64,000 nucleotides of DNA from contig NZ_CP007753.1 in assembly GCF_000757845.1 (NCBI RefSeq), forward strand, positions 868,001-932,000, read 5' to 3'. Shown piece after piece: positions 43,041 to 51,403 of this stretch (position 1 is its first letter; each line of letters begins with the position of its first letter). The DNA is from Prochlorococcus sp. MIT 0604 (GTDB lineage: Bacteria; Cyanobacteriota; Cyanobacteriia; PCC-6307; Cyanobiaceae). The notes below the pieces were generated by a model that made no database searches, was not told where the DNA came from, and saw nothing but the letters and a program-made list of their open reading frames with translations. The translations under genes were made by a program, and so were the position numbers.

Positions 43041-46000
43041 ATGAGTTTAAATACTTTAGTTGATTATATTTCGAACTCACAAATTACTTCTGAATTAATA
43101 AAAAGAATTTCAAAAAATAATGAATTAAATTTTGTTGGTTCAAGTAGATATGCGAAATCAATAATCTTAGATAGCATCGCAAAAAAAGAGGGAAAAAATA
43201 TATTATTAATTTCTCCTAATGTAGAAATTGCCTACAAATGGATTGGTTATTTTGAAAGTATAAATGATAAAGCAGTCTTATATTATCCTCCAACAGAACA
43301 TTTACCATACTCATCAATTAATAAATCCAAAGAGATTGAATTTAGTCAGCTTACTGTTTTATCGAAATTAATAAAAAAAAAGAAAAACGAACTTAATATT
43401 GTTATATCAACAGAGAGATCACTTCAACCTCATCTAATAAATAAAAAATTATTAATTGAAAACAAGTTAAATTTGCAAAAAGGGGTTCAAATCGAGATTC
43501 AAGAATTAGCAAATAAACTTACTTTGCTTGGTTATACGAAGGATAATGTAACTTCAACAGAGGGATTCTGGAGCAGGAGAGGGGAAATAATAGATATTTA
43601 TCCTGTCAATAATGAGTTTCCAATAAGATTAGAATTTTTTGATAATGTAATTGAGAAGATAAGAGAATATGATCCTAATACACAGAAAACATTAGAAAGT
43701 ATCAATAATATTGAAATAATACAGGCTGGATTTGATTTGCTAATTAAAGATAAGTTAAATAATTTTTCTAAGAACGGTATTTTTAATTCAGAAGATATAA
43801 ATAAAAATAATCTTGATCGTTATTTAGGAATCATTGAAAAACAACCCTCCAATATAATAGATTTTATTGATAGGGAAACAATTCTTGTAATTGATGAATT
43901 AGAAGATTGTACGAAATTTGCAAATAACTGGTATCTAGATTCAGAAAGTAATTTTTATAATTGTGAGTATGAATTAAATGAGAACCTTAAAAATAATGAT
44001 ATTAATTTAGAGGTCAAACCAAATTTACATTTAAAGTTTGACGAAATATTAAATTCACTAGGAAATTTTAATTTGATAAAATTTTATGAATTTGAATCTA
44101 AAGTCAATATTGATAATAAGTTTTTGTTAAATGATAAAAGAATAAATTCATACTCTAAAAATATAGGAAAATTATCCAATGATATAAATAAAAATATAAA
44201 AAATAATGAAAAAGTATGGATATTATCAGCACAGCCATTGAGAACTAGGACTTTACTTTTTGAGCACGAATGTAATACAAACTTCTTAAACAACCCTAAT
44301 GATATTGATGAAGCATTTAAGTCAATTAATAATTCCACTCCTTTAATTTTAAAAAATAAGAACAATTATGAAATCGAGGGTTTTTATCTTCCGATATGGA
44401 AAGTTGTCCTTATAACAGATAAAGAATTATTTTCACAACAATCTCTTTTTAATAATGTATTTATAAGAAGAAAGAAAAGAAGTGTAAATTCAAATATAAA
44501 TTTAAATAAGATTAGTCCCGGTGATTTTATAGTTCATAAAAATCATGGAATAGGAAAATTTTTAAAAATAGAAAAAATAAATATAACTGGAGATTCAAGA
44601 GATTATTTAGTCATTCAGTATCAGGATGGGAAGATAAGTGTTGCCGCCGATCAACTTAGTAGTGTTAACAGATATAGATCAAGCGGAAAAATAAAGCCAA
44701 AAATAAATAAATTAGGAGGGACGGAATGGGAAAGAATAAAAGATAAAAATAAGAAACAAATCAAAAAAGTTGCTGTGGATATTTTAAAACTTTATGCAAA
44801 GAGAGAAAAATTAAAGGGGTACATTTATCCAGAAGATGGTCCTTGGCAAGATGAATTAGAGGAATCATTCCCTTATCAACCAACACCTGATCAAATTACT
44901 GCTGTAGAAGAAATAAAGTCTGATATGGAAAGCGACAAGCCAATGGACAGGCTGGTTTGTGGAGATGTAGGATTTGGTAAAACAGAAGTCGCTGTTCGGG
45001 CTATTTTTAAGGCTATTACATCAGGCAAACAGGTAATATTACTAGCACCCACAACAATACTAGCTCAGCAACATTGGAGAACAATAAACAATAGATTTTC
45101 ACCTTACCCAATAAAAGTATCATTACTCAATAGATTCAAAACCGTTAATGAAAGAAAGGAAATCTATGCAGGCTTGAAAAATAACAAAATTGATTTAGTT
45201 GTAGCTACGCACCAAATTTTAGGAAAAGAAATAGAAATTAAAAACTTAGGACTACTTGTTATTGATGAAGAACAAAGATTTGGAGTAAGGCAAAAAGAAA
45301 AAATTAAAAAAATCAAAGCCAACATAGACGTTTTAACTCTCTCGGCAACTCCAATCCCAAGGACTCTTTATATGAGCTTATCTGGACTAAGACAAATGAG
45401 CTTACTTAATACTCCTCCTCCATCACGAAGATCAATAAAAACATATTTATCTGAAATAGATATGGATGTTATAAGAACTGCCATTAATCAAGAACTTGAT
45501 AGGGGAGGTCAGATTTTTTATGTTCTTCCAAGAATTTCAGATATTGATCAAGCTGTAAACAAATTAAAAAATATGTTTCCAAGCTTAAAATTTATTGTTG
45601 CTCATGGGCAAATGAACGAAACAGAGCTTGAAAATGCAATGATTGCCTTTAATAATGGAGAAGTAGATCTAATGATATGCACAACGATAATTGAAAGTGG
45701 ATTAGACATTCCTAAAGTAAATACAATCATAATTGAAGATTCTCACAAATTTGGGCTTTCACAACTTTATCAACTTAGAGGAAGAGTTGGTAGAAGCGGT
45801 GTACAAGCACATGCTTGGTTATTTTATCCAAATCTAAATAAAATTAATGACGCTGCAAAACAGAGATTGAAAGCTATAAAAGACTTTTCAGAACTAGGAA
45901 GTGGATACCAACTTGCAATGAAAGATATGGAAATAAGAGGTGTTGGGAGTTTACTTGGAGAAGAACAAAGTGGAAAGGTTAATGCTATTGGATATGATTT

Positions 46001-46553
46001 ATATATAGAAATGCTCCATGAGGCTATTTCAGAAATCAGTGGGCAAGAAATACCAGAAGTTAACGATACTCAAATTGATCTACCAATAAATGCATTTATA
46101 CCTGCAACGTGGATATTAAACAGAGAAGAGAAGCTTGAGGCATACAAATCTGCTACTGAATGTTCAAATAATGATGAATTAACTGAATTAGCTACAGATT
46201 GGGTGAATAGATATGGAAACTTACCAAAACCTGTTGAGTCTTTAATTATGATAATGAGACTAAAATTACTAGCTAAAAAATGTGGTTTTAATAAGATCAA
46301 GCTCAAAAAGCCAAACATCTTGATAGAAACAAAATTAAAAAATTCTACTTTTAAAATTCTTAAAAATTCTTTGGCAAGTAGTGTTCAAAATAAATTTCAT
46401 TTTGATGAAGGAGAACAATTATCAATAATAACGATAAGGGGTTTAGGAGTAACTGAAATTCAATACCAAATTGATCAACTAATGTTATGGTTTGGGTCTT
46501 TTGAAAGAGAAATAAAGAATTTCGATAAAGAACCTCTTATGAAAAAAGAATAA
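43041..46553 (+). CDS. mfd: Transcription-repair coupling factor Mfd
   Basis: Mfd removes RNA polymerase stalled at DNA lesions and recruits UvrA, linking transcription to the repair that uvrC (also here) completes. The 1170-residue chain has the UvrB-like N-terminal module (VTSTEGFWSRRGEIIDIYPV), the RNA-polymerase-interacting domain near 490-560 (SPGDFIVHKNHGIGKF), the translocase with Walker A GDVGFGKTEVA near 640 and DEEQ near 742, TRG motif region GSLLGEEQSG and the C-terminal D7 domain. All appear intact. Confidence 0.96.
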   Translation: MSLNTLVDYISNSQITSELIKRISKNNELNFVGSSRYAKSIILDSIAKKEGKNILLISPNVEIAYKWIGYFESINDKAVLYYPPTEHLPYSSINKSKEIEFSQLTVLSKLIKKKKNELNIVISTERSLQPHLINKKLLIENKLNLQKGVQIEIQELANKLTLLGYTKDNVTSTEGFWSRRGEIIDIYPVNNEFPIRLEFFDNVIEKIREYDPNTQKTLESINNIEIIQAGFDLLIKDKLNNFSKNGIFNSEDINKNNLDRYLGIIEKQPSNIIDFIDRETILVIDELEDCTKFANNWYLDSESNFYNCEYELNENLKNNDINLEVKPNLHLKFDEILNSLGNFNLIKFYEFESKVNIDNKFLLNDKRINSYSKNIGKLSNDINKNIKNNEKVWILSAQPLRTRTLLFEHECNTNFLNNPNDIDEAFKSINNSTPLILKNKNNYEIEGFYLPIWKVVLITDKELFSQQSLFNNVFIRRKKRSVNSNINLNKISPGDFIVHKNHGIGKFLKIEKINITGDSRDYLVIQYQDGKISVAADQLSSVNRYRSSGKIKPKINKLGGTEWERIKDKNKKQIKKVAVDILKLYAKREKLKGYIYPEDGPWQDELEESFPYQPTPDQITAVEEIKSDMESDKPMDRLVCGDVGFGKTEVAVRAIFKAITSGKQVILLAPTTILAQQHWRTINNRFSPYPIKVSLLNRFKTVNERKEIYAGLKNNKIDLVVATHQILGKEIEIKNLGLLVIDEEQRFGVRQKEKIKKIKANIDVLTLSATPIPRTLYMSLSGLRQMSLLNTPPPSRRSIKTYLSEIDMDVIRTAINQELDRGGQIFYVLPRISDIDQAVNKLKNMFPSLKFIVAHGQMNETELENAMIAFNNGEVDLMICTTIIESGLDIPKVNTIIIEDSHKFGLSQLYQLRGRVGRSGVQAHAWLFYPNLNKINDAAKQRLKAIKDFSELGSGYQLAMKDMEIRGVGSLLGEEQSGKVNAIGYDLYIEMLHEAISEISGQEIPEVNDTQIDLPINAFIPATWILNREEKLEAYKSATECSNNDELTELATDWVNRYGNLPKPVESLIMIMRLKLLAKKCGFNKIKLKKPNILIETKLKNSTFKILKNSLASSVQNKFHFDEGEQLSIITIRGLGVTEIQYQIDQLMLWFGSFEREIKNFDKEPLMKKE

Positions 46554-46625
46554 ATTATTAAATAATTATTTAAAATCCGCGAATGAGTTCGATTTCGGTT
46601 AGGTTTATAAAAATTTATTTTTTTT

Positions 46626-46787
46626 ATGGGTGAATATATAGACGTCGGAATCCAAAACTCGATTTTACCCTTATCAATTATTCTTTCATCAATTGTACTT
46701 GGCATATTTGCATTATTTGGAGAAGAAACAGAAAATGATGATGATGATTCTGATTCAGGAAGCGGTGGCCTAATGCAACCTATTTAA
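46626..46787 (+). CDS. Small membrane protein with acidic tail (53 aa)
   Basis: ATG at 46626, TAA at 46785-46787. A hydrophobic helix (LPLSIILSSIVLGIFALF) is followed by an acidic and Gly/Ser-rich tail (ENDDDDSDSGSGG). Ends with MQPI. It sits between mfd and a convergent minus-strand membrane gene, 2 bp apart. No known family recognised. The acidic run is encoded by a GAT repeat. Confidence 0.6.
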   Translation: MGEYIDVGIQNSILPLSIILSSIVLGIFALFGEETENDDDDSDSGSGGLMQPI

Positions 46788-46789
46788 AT

Positions 46790-47158
46790 TTATTTATAAA
46801 TAATTTGTTTTGACTTTCTCTTAGAGATTCTAAATAACCTATAAAAAGAACCAATAATTAAAATAAGAGCTGTAAATAAAGAGGCAAAAATAAAAATCAC
46901 TAAAAATATTTCATAGAGATAAGAAAAGAGATCAATTAATAATAAAAAAGATTTATTAAATGTCGAAGGTAGATTTTGTAACAGCAAATTTTTATTAGGA
47001 ATTAAATAATTTATATAAACTAATAAAATACTCAAAATAAACAAAAAGAAAGATTCTGTAAATAGTCTCCTTTTAGATTTTCTTCTTAAATTTAATTTTT
47101 TTTTAAAAATATATTTTTCAGATTTAATATTCAAATTTGGAATGTTTAAATCAGCCAT
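46790..47158 (-). CDS. Two-span membrane protein of unknown function
   Basis: A 122-residue protein with a basic N-terminus (KKKLNLRRKSKRRLF) and membrane segments ESFFLFILSILLVYINYLI and YEIFLVIFIFASLFTALILI. No family recognised. The heptamer tandem repeat begins 4 bp before its ATG, so its untranslated leader consists largely of repeats and no ribosome-binding site is visible. It shares its direction with the DUF cluster upstream (next gene ends at 47279). Confidence 0.65.
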   Translation of the reverse strand: MADLNIPNLNIKSEKYIFKKKLNLRRKSKRRLFTESFFLFILSILLVYINYLIPNKNLLLQNLPSTFNKSFLLLIDLFSYLYEIFLVIFIFASLFTALILIIGSFYRLFRISKRKSKQIIYK

Positions 47159-47161
47159 AGA

Positions 47162-47202
47162 TCAAAGCTCAAAGCTCAAAGCTCAAAGCTCAAAGCTCAA
47201 AG
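47162..47202. repeat. Heptamer tandem repeat (TCAAAGC), nearly six copies
   Basis: Five perfect TCAAAGC units followed by TCAAAG, 41 bp in all, with no interruption. It lies immediately upstream of the minus-strand membrane gene (start at 47158), where the transcribed strand reads GCTTTGA repeated. It is the only clean multi-copy tandem repeat in the window. Copy number can change by strand slippage. Confidence 0.95.
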
Positions 47203-47278
47203 AATAAATTTGAATAAATCTGAAAAGAAATTAACCTATAGTATCGTGTTTGTATTTAAGATGCTAATTGATCTTTAT

Positions 47279-47866
47279 TCAGGATTTATTTAGTTCTTTT
47301 TTTTCTATATTTTCAAAAGGACTATAAAAATAAATAAAAGAAGAAGAAAATAGAATTAAAGAGCAAATTGCAATAAACGGTGGAATAAAGAAATTGAAAA
47401 ATTTAAATTTTTTATTTAACCCAAATCTTGATTTTTTTGGAATTTTAGAGATTATATCAGTTTTTTTTATTCTTACTTTTGGCGATTCATTTAACTGATC
47501 AAAACAATTTATGGTATCTGAAAGCAATGAATTGCCAATCTTTAAAACTAAAGGCTTAACATTTGGTTTAGAGCTCTTTAGAACAATATTATGTATGTGA
47601 AGATTATCGGCTTTTATATCGATTAACTTAGACTCATATATTGGGATTTCGTTTTTGATTAAAAGATTTGAATAAATATAAAAAGCATCCATGATAGGTC
47701 CTAAATGTTCGATTTTTCCTTCAATAAGTGGTTTATTAACTAGGTTTAATTTCCATTGAGAAATTATGGATATTTGATCTTTATTTTCATTATTGGAATA
47801 ATCTGGCAATCCGATTATTTCGAGACTTGCTGAAGATTGATGAAAAGACAATTTATTTTGCATCAC
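47279..47866 (-). CDS. DUF4335-like cyanobacterial protein
   Basis: A 195-residue protein with a beta-rich N-terminal half (ASLEIIGLPDYSNNE, ISQWKLNLVN, then GKIEHLGPIMDAFYIYSN) and one membrane span near the C-terminus (FIPPFIAICSLILFSSSFIYFY). The pattern matches DUF4335, found beside DUF3038 in cyanobacteria. The frame opens with GTG at 47866, with an ATG next at 47863, which is the more likely start. It follows the DUF3038 gene after a few bases. Confidence 0.78.
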   Translation of the reverse strand: MMQNKLSFHQSSASLEIIGLPDYSNNENKDQISIISQWKLNLVNKPLIEGKIEHLGPIMDAFYIYSNLLIKNEIPIYESKLIDIKADNLHIHNIVLKSSKPNVKPLVLKIGNSLLSDTINCFDQLNESPKVRIKKTDIISKIPKKSRFGLNKKFKFFNFFIPPFIAICSLILFSSSFIYFYSPFENIEKKELNKS

Positions 47867-47867
47867 A

Positions 47868-48332
47868 TTAAAAATCGTATAAAAAATTCTTCAACTTTTG
47901 ATAACCCTGATTTGAAATGCAAAAAGATAGAATAAGTAAAGATTTTATGATAATCTCATCATTTTCAGCTTGATTTAAAAGCTTTTTCACTCGCATACTA
48001 TCTATATTAAATCTCTCTTTAATCAACTCAATAAATCTCTTATTAAAATCACTCCAAATATCTGAATCCTCTTCAATATCTTCTTTAGATTTCAGTATCT
48101 CTCTGATATAAGGATATAAATATTTAGACATTTCAACTGTAATTCTAATTAAGGCATCAAATTCGTTAGGTTTAATATTGTTAGTAACATAAGATTTTCT
48201 CAATGGATTATTGTTCCTTAATTTCCAAATAGTCACTTTATTTGGTAAAACATTATTTAAATGAAGTCTATTTGATAAGGAGTAAAGGGACTGAATACCA
48301 TTTAAGTCAATAGTTTCTAGTATTAATAACAA
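47868..48332 (-). CDS. DUF3038 protein, true start probably upstream
   Basis: A protein of at least 154 residues matching cyanobacterial DUF3038. The TTG at 48332 cuts into the conserved first helix: codons further upstream read NQVSRKSIEKLDLLLLILET in the same frame, back to a stop at 48402-48404, but contain no ATG, GTG or TTG. A non-standard start such as ATT near 48392, or a sequencing or frameshift difference, would explain this. Neighbours are DUF4335 and DUF2949. Function unknown. Confidence 0.75.
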   Translation of the reverse strand: MLLILETIDLNGIQSLYSLSNRLHLNNVLPNKVTIWKLRNNNPLRKSYVTNNIKPNEFDALIRITVEMSKYLYPYIREILKSKEDIEEDSDIWSDFNKRFIELIKERFNIDSMRVKKLLNQAENDEIIIKSLLILSFCISNQGYQKLKNFLYDF

Positions 48333-48431
48333 TAAATCAAGCTTCTCTATAGATTTTCTTGATACCTGATTTGCTCTAGTTAAAACTGTAATTGTTCTCG
48401 ATTAGGGTATGGGCAGATTATAACAGAATTA

Positions 48432-48629
48432 TTATTCCATTTTTTGAAATAAAAATGAATATAACTTATCTAGTTCTTCTATAGTTAGCATTCCATAACT
48501 CCATAATAATATTGGTAATGGAGTGTTATTTTTTATAGATAATTTTATACCAAGTTCAATAGTAGATTCATCTAAACCTAATACATTAAATAAATAAATT
48601 ATCATTTCTCTAGGTACATAATTATTCAT
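48432..48629 (-). CDS. DUF2949-like cyanobacterial protein
   Basis: A 65-residue protein with the DUF2949 pattern: YLFNVLGLDESTIELGIKLS, then PLPILLWSYGMLTIEELDKLY. It looks all-helical and cytosolic. It ends 28 bp before the in-frame stop that precedes DUF3038 and starts 5 bp after the UbiH-like gene stop, in line with one transcription unit. Unknown function. Confidence 0.8.
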   Translation of the reverse strand: MNNYVPREMIIYLFNVLGLDESTIELGIKLSIKNNTPLPILLWSYGMLTIEELDKLYSFLFQKME

Positions 48630-48634
48630 GAATT

Positions 48635-49789
48635 CTATTTAATACTTGAGTAAATGAGAGATTTAGTCATTTGATTTAAAACTAATTTTCTTGTAAAAAG
48701 AAATTTATTTAAAAGAAAAAATGAAAATTTCCTAATTGGAAATAAAAAAATGCTTCTATTAGCAAAAATTGATATTAATGAGTCAGTTATAAAAATAGTG
48801 ACAATAATATCTAAAATCCTGCTTGAAAAATACTTGAATTTAAATAATATCAATTGCATTTTAGTAATAGCATTATTTTTATTAAAAAGATCATAAATAG
48901 TATTAACATCTCTCCAACAAGTATTTAGACCCTGACCACCAACAGGATGAAATGTATGAAATGCATCTCCTACAAAAACTAATTTTTTAAAATTTAAAAC
49001 TGGTAAATTTAAGGATAATGAAACAGGAAAAATATTAAATTCGCCAATTATTTGGTCCAACTTAAATTTATCTGGCAAGATTGTTGATAAATTATCCATT
49101 AAAAAATTCTTGTCAAAATTTAACCTTTCAATTGCCTTAAATGTACTGGAAGTCCAAATTACTTGATATAAGTTTTTTTCTAAAGGTAATAACGCAAGTG
49201 GGCCTTCTTTTCTAAAAATTTCATAAGCACGCTTTTCACAATGACCTCTAAGTGAAACTTTAAAAGTTAAACAAGATTGACTATAAGATTTTTTTATATC
49301 AATAAAATCTAAGAATTTTTTATCAAGTGAGTTTGCTCCTGTTGAAAAGAATTGATAATCAAATGATATTTTTTTACGCAACAATCTCTGTGGTGTCATA
49401 AAAAAAATATTTTCATAATTATCTATCTCTTGAAAAAATACGTTCATAAGATCCGAATGTTTAACTACCCAGCCAATATTTTCAGCAGAACTTATATCAT
49501 CATCTAAGTCAGAAGTTGATAAATTAGCAAAAGCAGAAGTTACGCTGTCTGAAATTGAAAGGGTATCAAATCCAAATAAAAATGGTTCTAATTTTCCCCA
49601 AAGTCTGAATTTAGATAAGATTTTTCTCGTTGAGTGAGTAATTGCATAAGTTTTATCTTTATCAATTAATCTATCTTTTGTTAATAAATCAGTTAAAAAA
49701 ATATTGCAATTAAATTTTGAAAGCGCAATTGAAAGTAATAATCCTGTGGGACCTGATCCAACAACTTTAAAATTAAATTTATTTTTCAT
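48635..49789 (-). CDS. FAD-dependent monooxygenase, UbiH/Coq6 family
   Basis: A 384-residue flavoprotein with the FAD-binding loop FKVVGSGPTGLLLSIALSK at the N-terminus and the second FAD motif near residue 280 (KLVFVGDAFHTFHPVGGQG followed by LNTCWRDV). Related enzymes hydroxylate the ubiquinone ring; in cyanobacteria, which make plastoquinone, the substrate is uncertain. No membrane span is firm, though the C-terminal part has hydrophobic stretches. It lies downstream of the 213-residue membrane gene by 19 bp. Confidence 0.85.
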   Translation of the reverse strand: MKNKFNFKVVGSGPTGLLLSIALSKFNCNIFLTDLLTKDRLIDKDKTYAITHSTRKILSKFRLWGKLEPFLFGFDTLSISDSVTSAFANLSTSDLDDDISSAENIGWVVKHSDLMNVFFQEIDNYENIFFMTPQRLLRKKISFDYQFFSTGANSLDKKFLDFIDIKKSYSQSCLTFKVSLRGHCEKRAYEIFRKEGPLALLPLEKNLYQVIWTSSTFKAIERLNFDKNFLMDNLSTILPDKFKLDQIIGEFNIFPVSLSLNLPVLNFKKLVFVGDAFHTFHPVGGQGLNTCWRDVNTIYDLFNKNNAITKMQLILFKFKYFSSRILDIIVTIFITDSLISIFANRSIFLFPIRKFSFFLLNKFLFTRKLVLNQMTKSLIYSSIK

Positions 49790-49808
49790 CAGATTATATA
49801 AGCATCAA

Positions 49809-50450
49809 CTATCTATTCAAATAAATATAGCAAATTTCCTCAAATGCTGGTCTTAATAAATAGGGATACTCTCCAACCCATAAGTTAATTTCAGGAAGCC
49901 AAGCATCAGACAAATAAATATCTCTGTCAAAATTACGGTTATCAGATGTAATTAAACATCTAATACTCGAACCCACCCTAATTTGACTGTGCTTATTTTC
50001 CATAGGAAAACTTAATTTTTCCAAATAACCATCTTCATCTTCTAATTCAAGTACTAACCAAGTCCTTTTGTTTTCGATAACTTCTAATCGACCTTGCCTA
50101 TTAGATTGTTCTCTAGAACTTTCTATCTTTTCTGTTTTATAGATATCTGATATGTAGCCATCAAATATAGAAAAAAATTTATATTTTCTTAATTGCAAAT
50201 TTTTTCTACTTGATTCCAAAATTGGGCCCCAGATGATATACAAAAAGAAACCTACACATAGGAATAACCAAAAATTATTAGTTTGATCTCCAGTCGAACT
50301 TATTATTAAAGAGATAAATCCACCTATTGAAGAAACTATTACTCTTTGAAGGATTTTTCTCGGATTCCCCAATGCGTACTTAAATTGACTTCCTGTACCA
50401 ACTGCAGGAATAAGTTTTGAAATTTGACTTGAATTAATTGGAATTAACAT
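49809..50450 (-). CDS. Conserved cyanobacterial two-span membrane protein
   Basis: A 213-residue protein with two close membrane helices (VIVSSIGGFISLIISS and FWLFLCVGFFLYIIWGPIL) and a C-terminal soluble domain of about 110 residues (RTWLVLELEDEDGYLEKLSF, then DIYLSDAWLPEINLWVGEYPYL). Similar proteins in cyanobacteria are sometimes labelled phosphate ABC transporter permease, a name not supported by anything visible. It begins 1 bp after the dapB stop, so it is likely co-transcribed with dapB. Confidence 0.75.
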   Translation of the reverse strand: MLIPINSSQISKLIPAVGTGSQFKYALGNPRKILQRVIVSSIGGFISLIISSTGDQTNNFWLFLCVGFFLYIIWGPILESSRKNLQLRKYKFFSIFDGYISDIYKTEKIESSREQSNRQGRLEVIENKRTWLVLELEDEDGYLEKLSFPMENKHSQIRVGSSIRCLITSDNRNFDRDIYLSDAWLPEINLWVGEYPYLLRPAFEEICYIYLNR

Positions 50451-50451
50451 T

Positions 50452-51300
50452 TTAAAAAATCAATTTTTCAAGTCCGTAAACTAAAGTTTCATGATTACCA
50501 ATTTTTCTAATAGCCTGTAAAACTCCTGGCATATATGCCTTTCTATCAATCGTGTCGTGCTTAATTGTGTAAGTTTCACCTGGAGATCCCATAATTACTA
50601 ACTGATGAGCGAGTAATCCTGGTAATCGTACAGAATGTATATTAATTCCTGAATCTCTGAGCCCACCCCTTACACCTTGCAATGACTCAGACTCTTTTAC
50701 TAAATTCTGATTAAATTTCTTTGGATATTCTTCAATCATTTCTGCAGTTTTTATACACGTCCCACTAGGAGAATCAGCTTTTTGATTATGATGCATTTCT
50801 ATTAATTCAATATTGTCATAAAACCTTGCAGCTACAGATGCCGCCTGCTGAAGAAGAACCATACCTACTGAAAAATTAGGAATTATTGCACAACCAACCG
50901 ATGCTTTCTGAGCAAAAACAGACAAATCTTGTATTTGCGAAGGACTTAGACCTGTTGTTCCTACTACTGGTGATACTCCATATGCAATAGCTGATCTGGT
51001 ATTTTCATATACAGAATCAGGATGAGTAAAATCAACCAGCACAGGTTTGATTTTTTCATTTCTATAATTTTGACTAACAGAACACAAAGCTCCTTCAAAA
51101 TCATTTGAAACAAAAACATCACAATTTTTTACCTTCAATAATTCAGAAATATTTGAGCCATTGTTCTTTTCGTTTATGTCGATTGCTGCAACAAGTTCAC
51201 AATCTGTAGAATTTAATACAGCATTAATAACTTCGCTACCCATTCTACCTAAAGCTCCAGATACTAGTACTGGTATGGAATTTTTAGAATTTTCAATCAT
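50452..51300 (-). CDS. dapB: 4-hydroxy-tetrahydrodipicolinate reductase
   Basis: An NAD(P)H-dependent enzyme of lysine and diaminopimelate synthesis. The 282-residue protein has the nucleotide-binding loop [27 protein letters not shown], the catalytic [17 protein letters not shown] (His-His pair and Lys) and the C-terminal [18 protein letters not shown]. All residues look normal. It is divergent from chlH across 103 bp. Confidence 0.96.
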   Translation of the reverse strand: MIENSKNSIPVLVSGALGRMGSEVINAVLNSTDCELVAAIDINEKNNGSNISELLKVKNCDVFVSNDFEGALCSVSQNYRNEKIKPVLVDFTHPDSVYENTRSAIAYGVSPVVGTTGLSPSQIQDLSVFAQKASVGCAIIPNFSVGMVLLQQAASVAARFYDNIELIEMHHNQKADSPSGTCIKTAEMIEEYPKKFNQNLVKESESLQGVRGGLRDSGINIHSVRLPGLLAHQLVIMGSPGETYTIKHDTIDRKAYMPGVLQAIRKIGNHETLVYGLEKLIF

Positions 51301-51403
51301 TTTTTTTAAAAATTTTTTTTTAAAGGTTGTTACACGCTATTTATATTGCACACAATAACGTCTTTTCATTCGTAGGCTGGTAGAAATACTTAAAGAAAAA
51401 TCA

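Noticed and set aside
46475-46705. 76-codon minus-strand frame across the end of mfd
   Set aside because: Overlaps mfd codons and the better small plus-strand frame at 46626.
47162-47202. CRISPR-like array
   Set aside because: Units are contiguous heptamers with no spacers; it is a simple tandem repeat.
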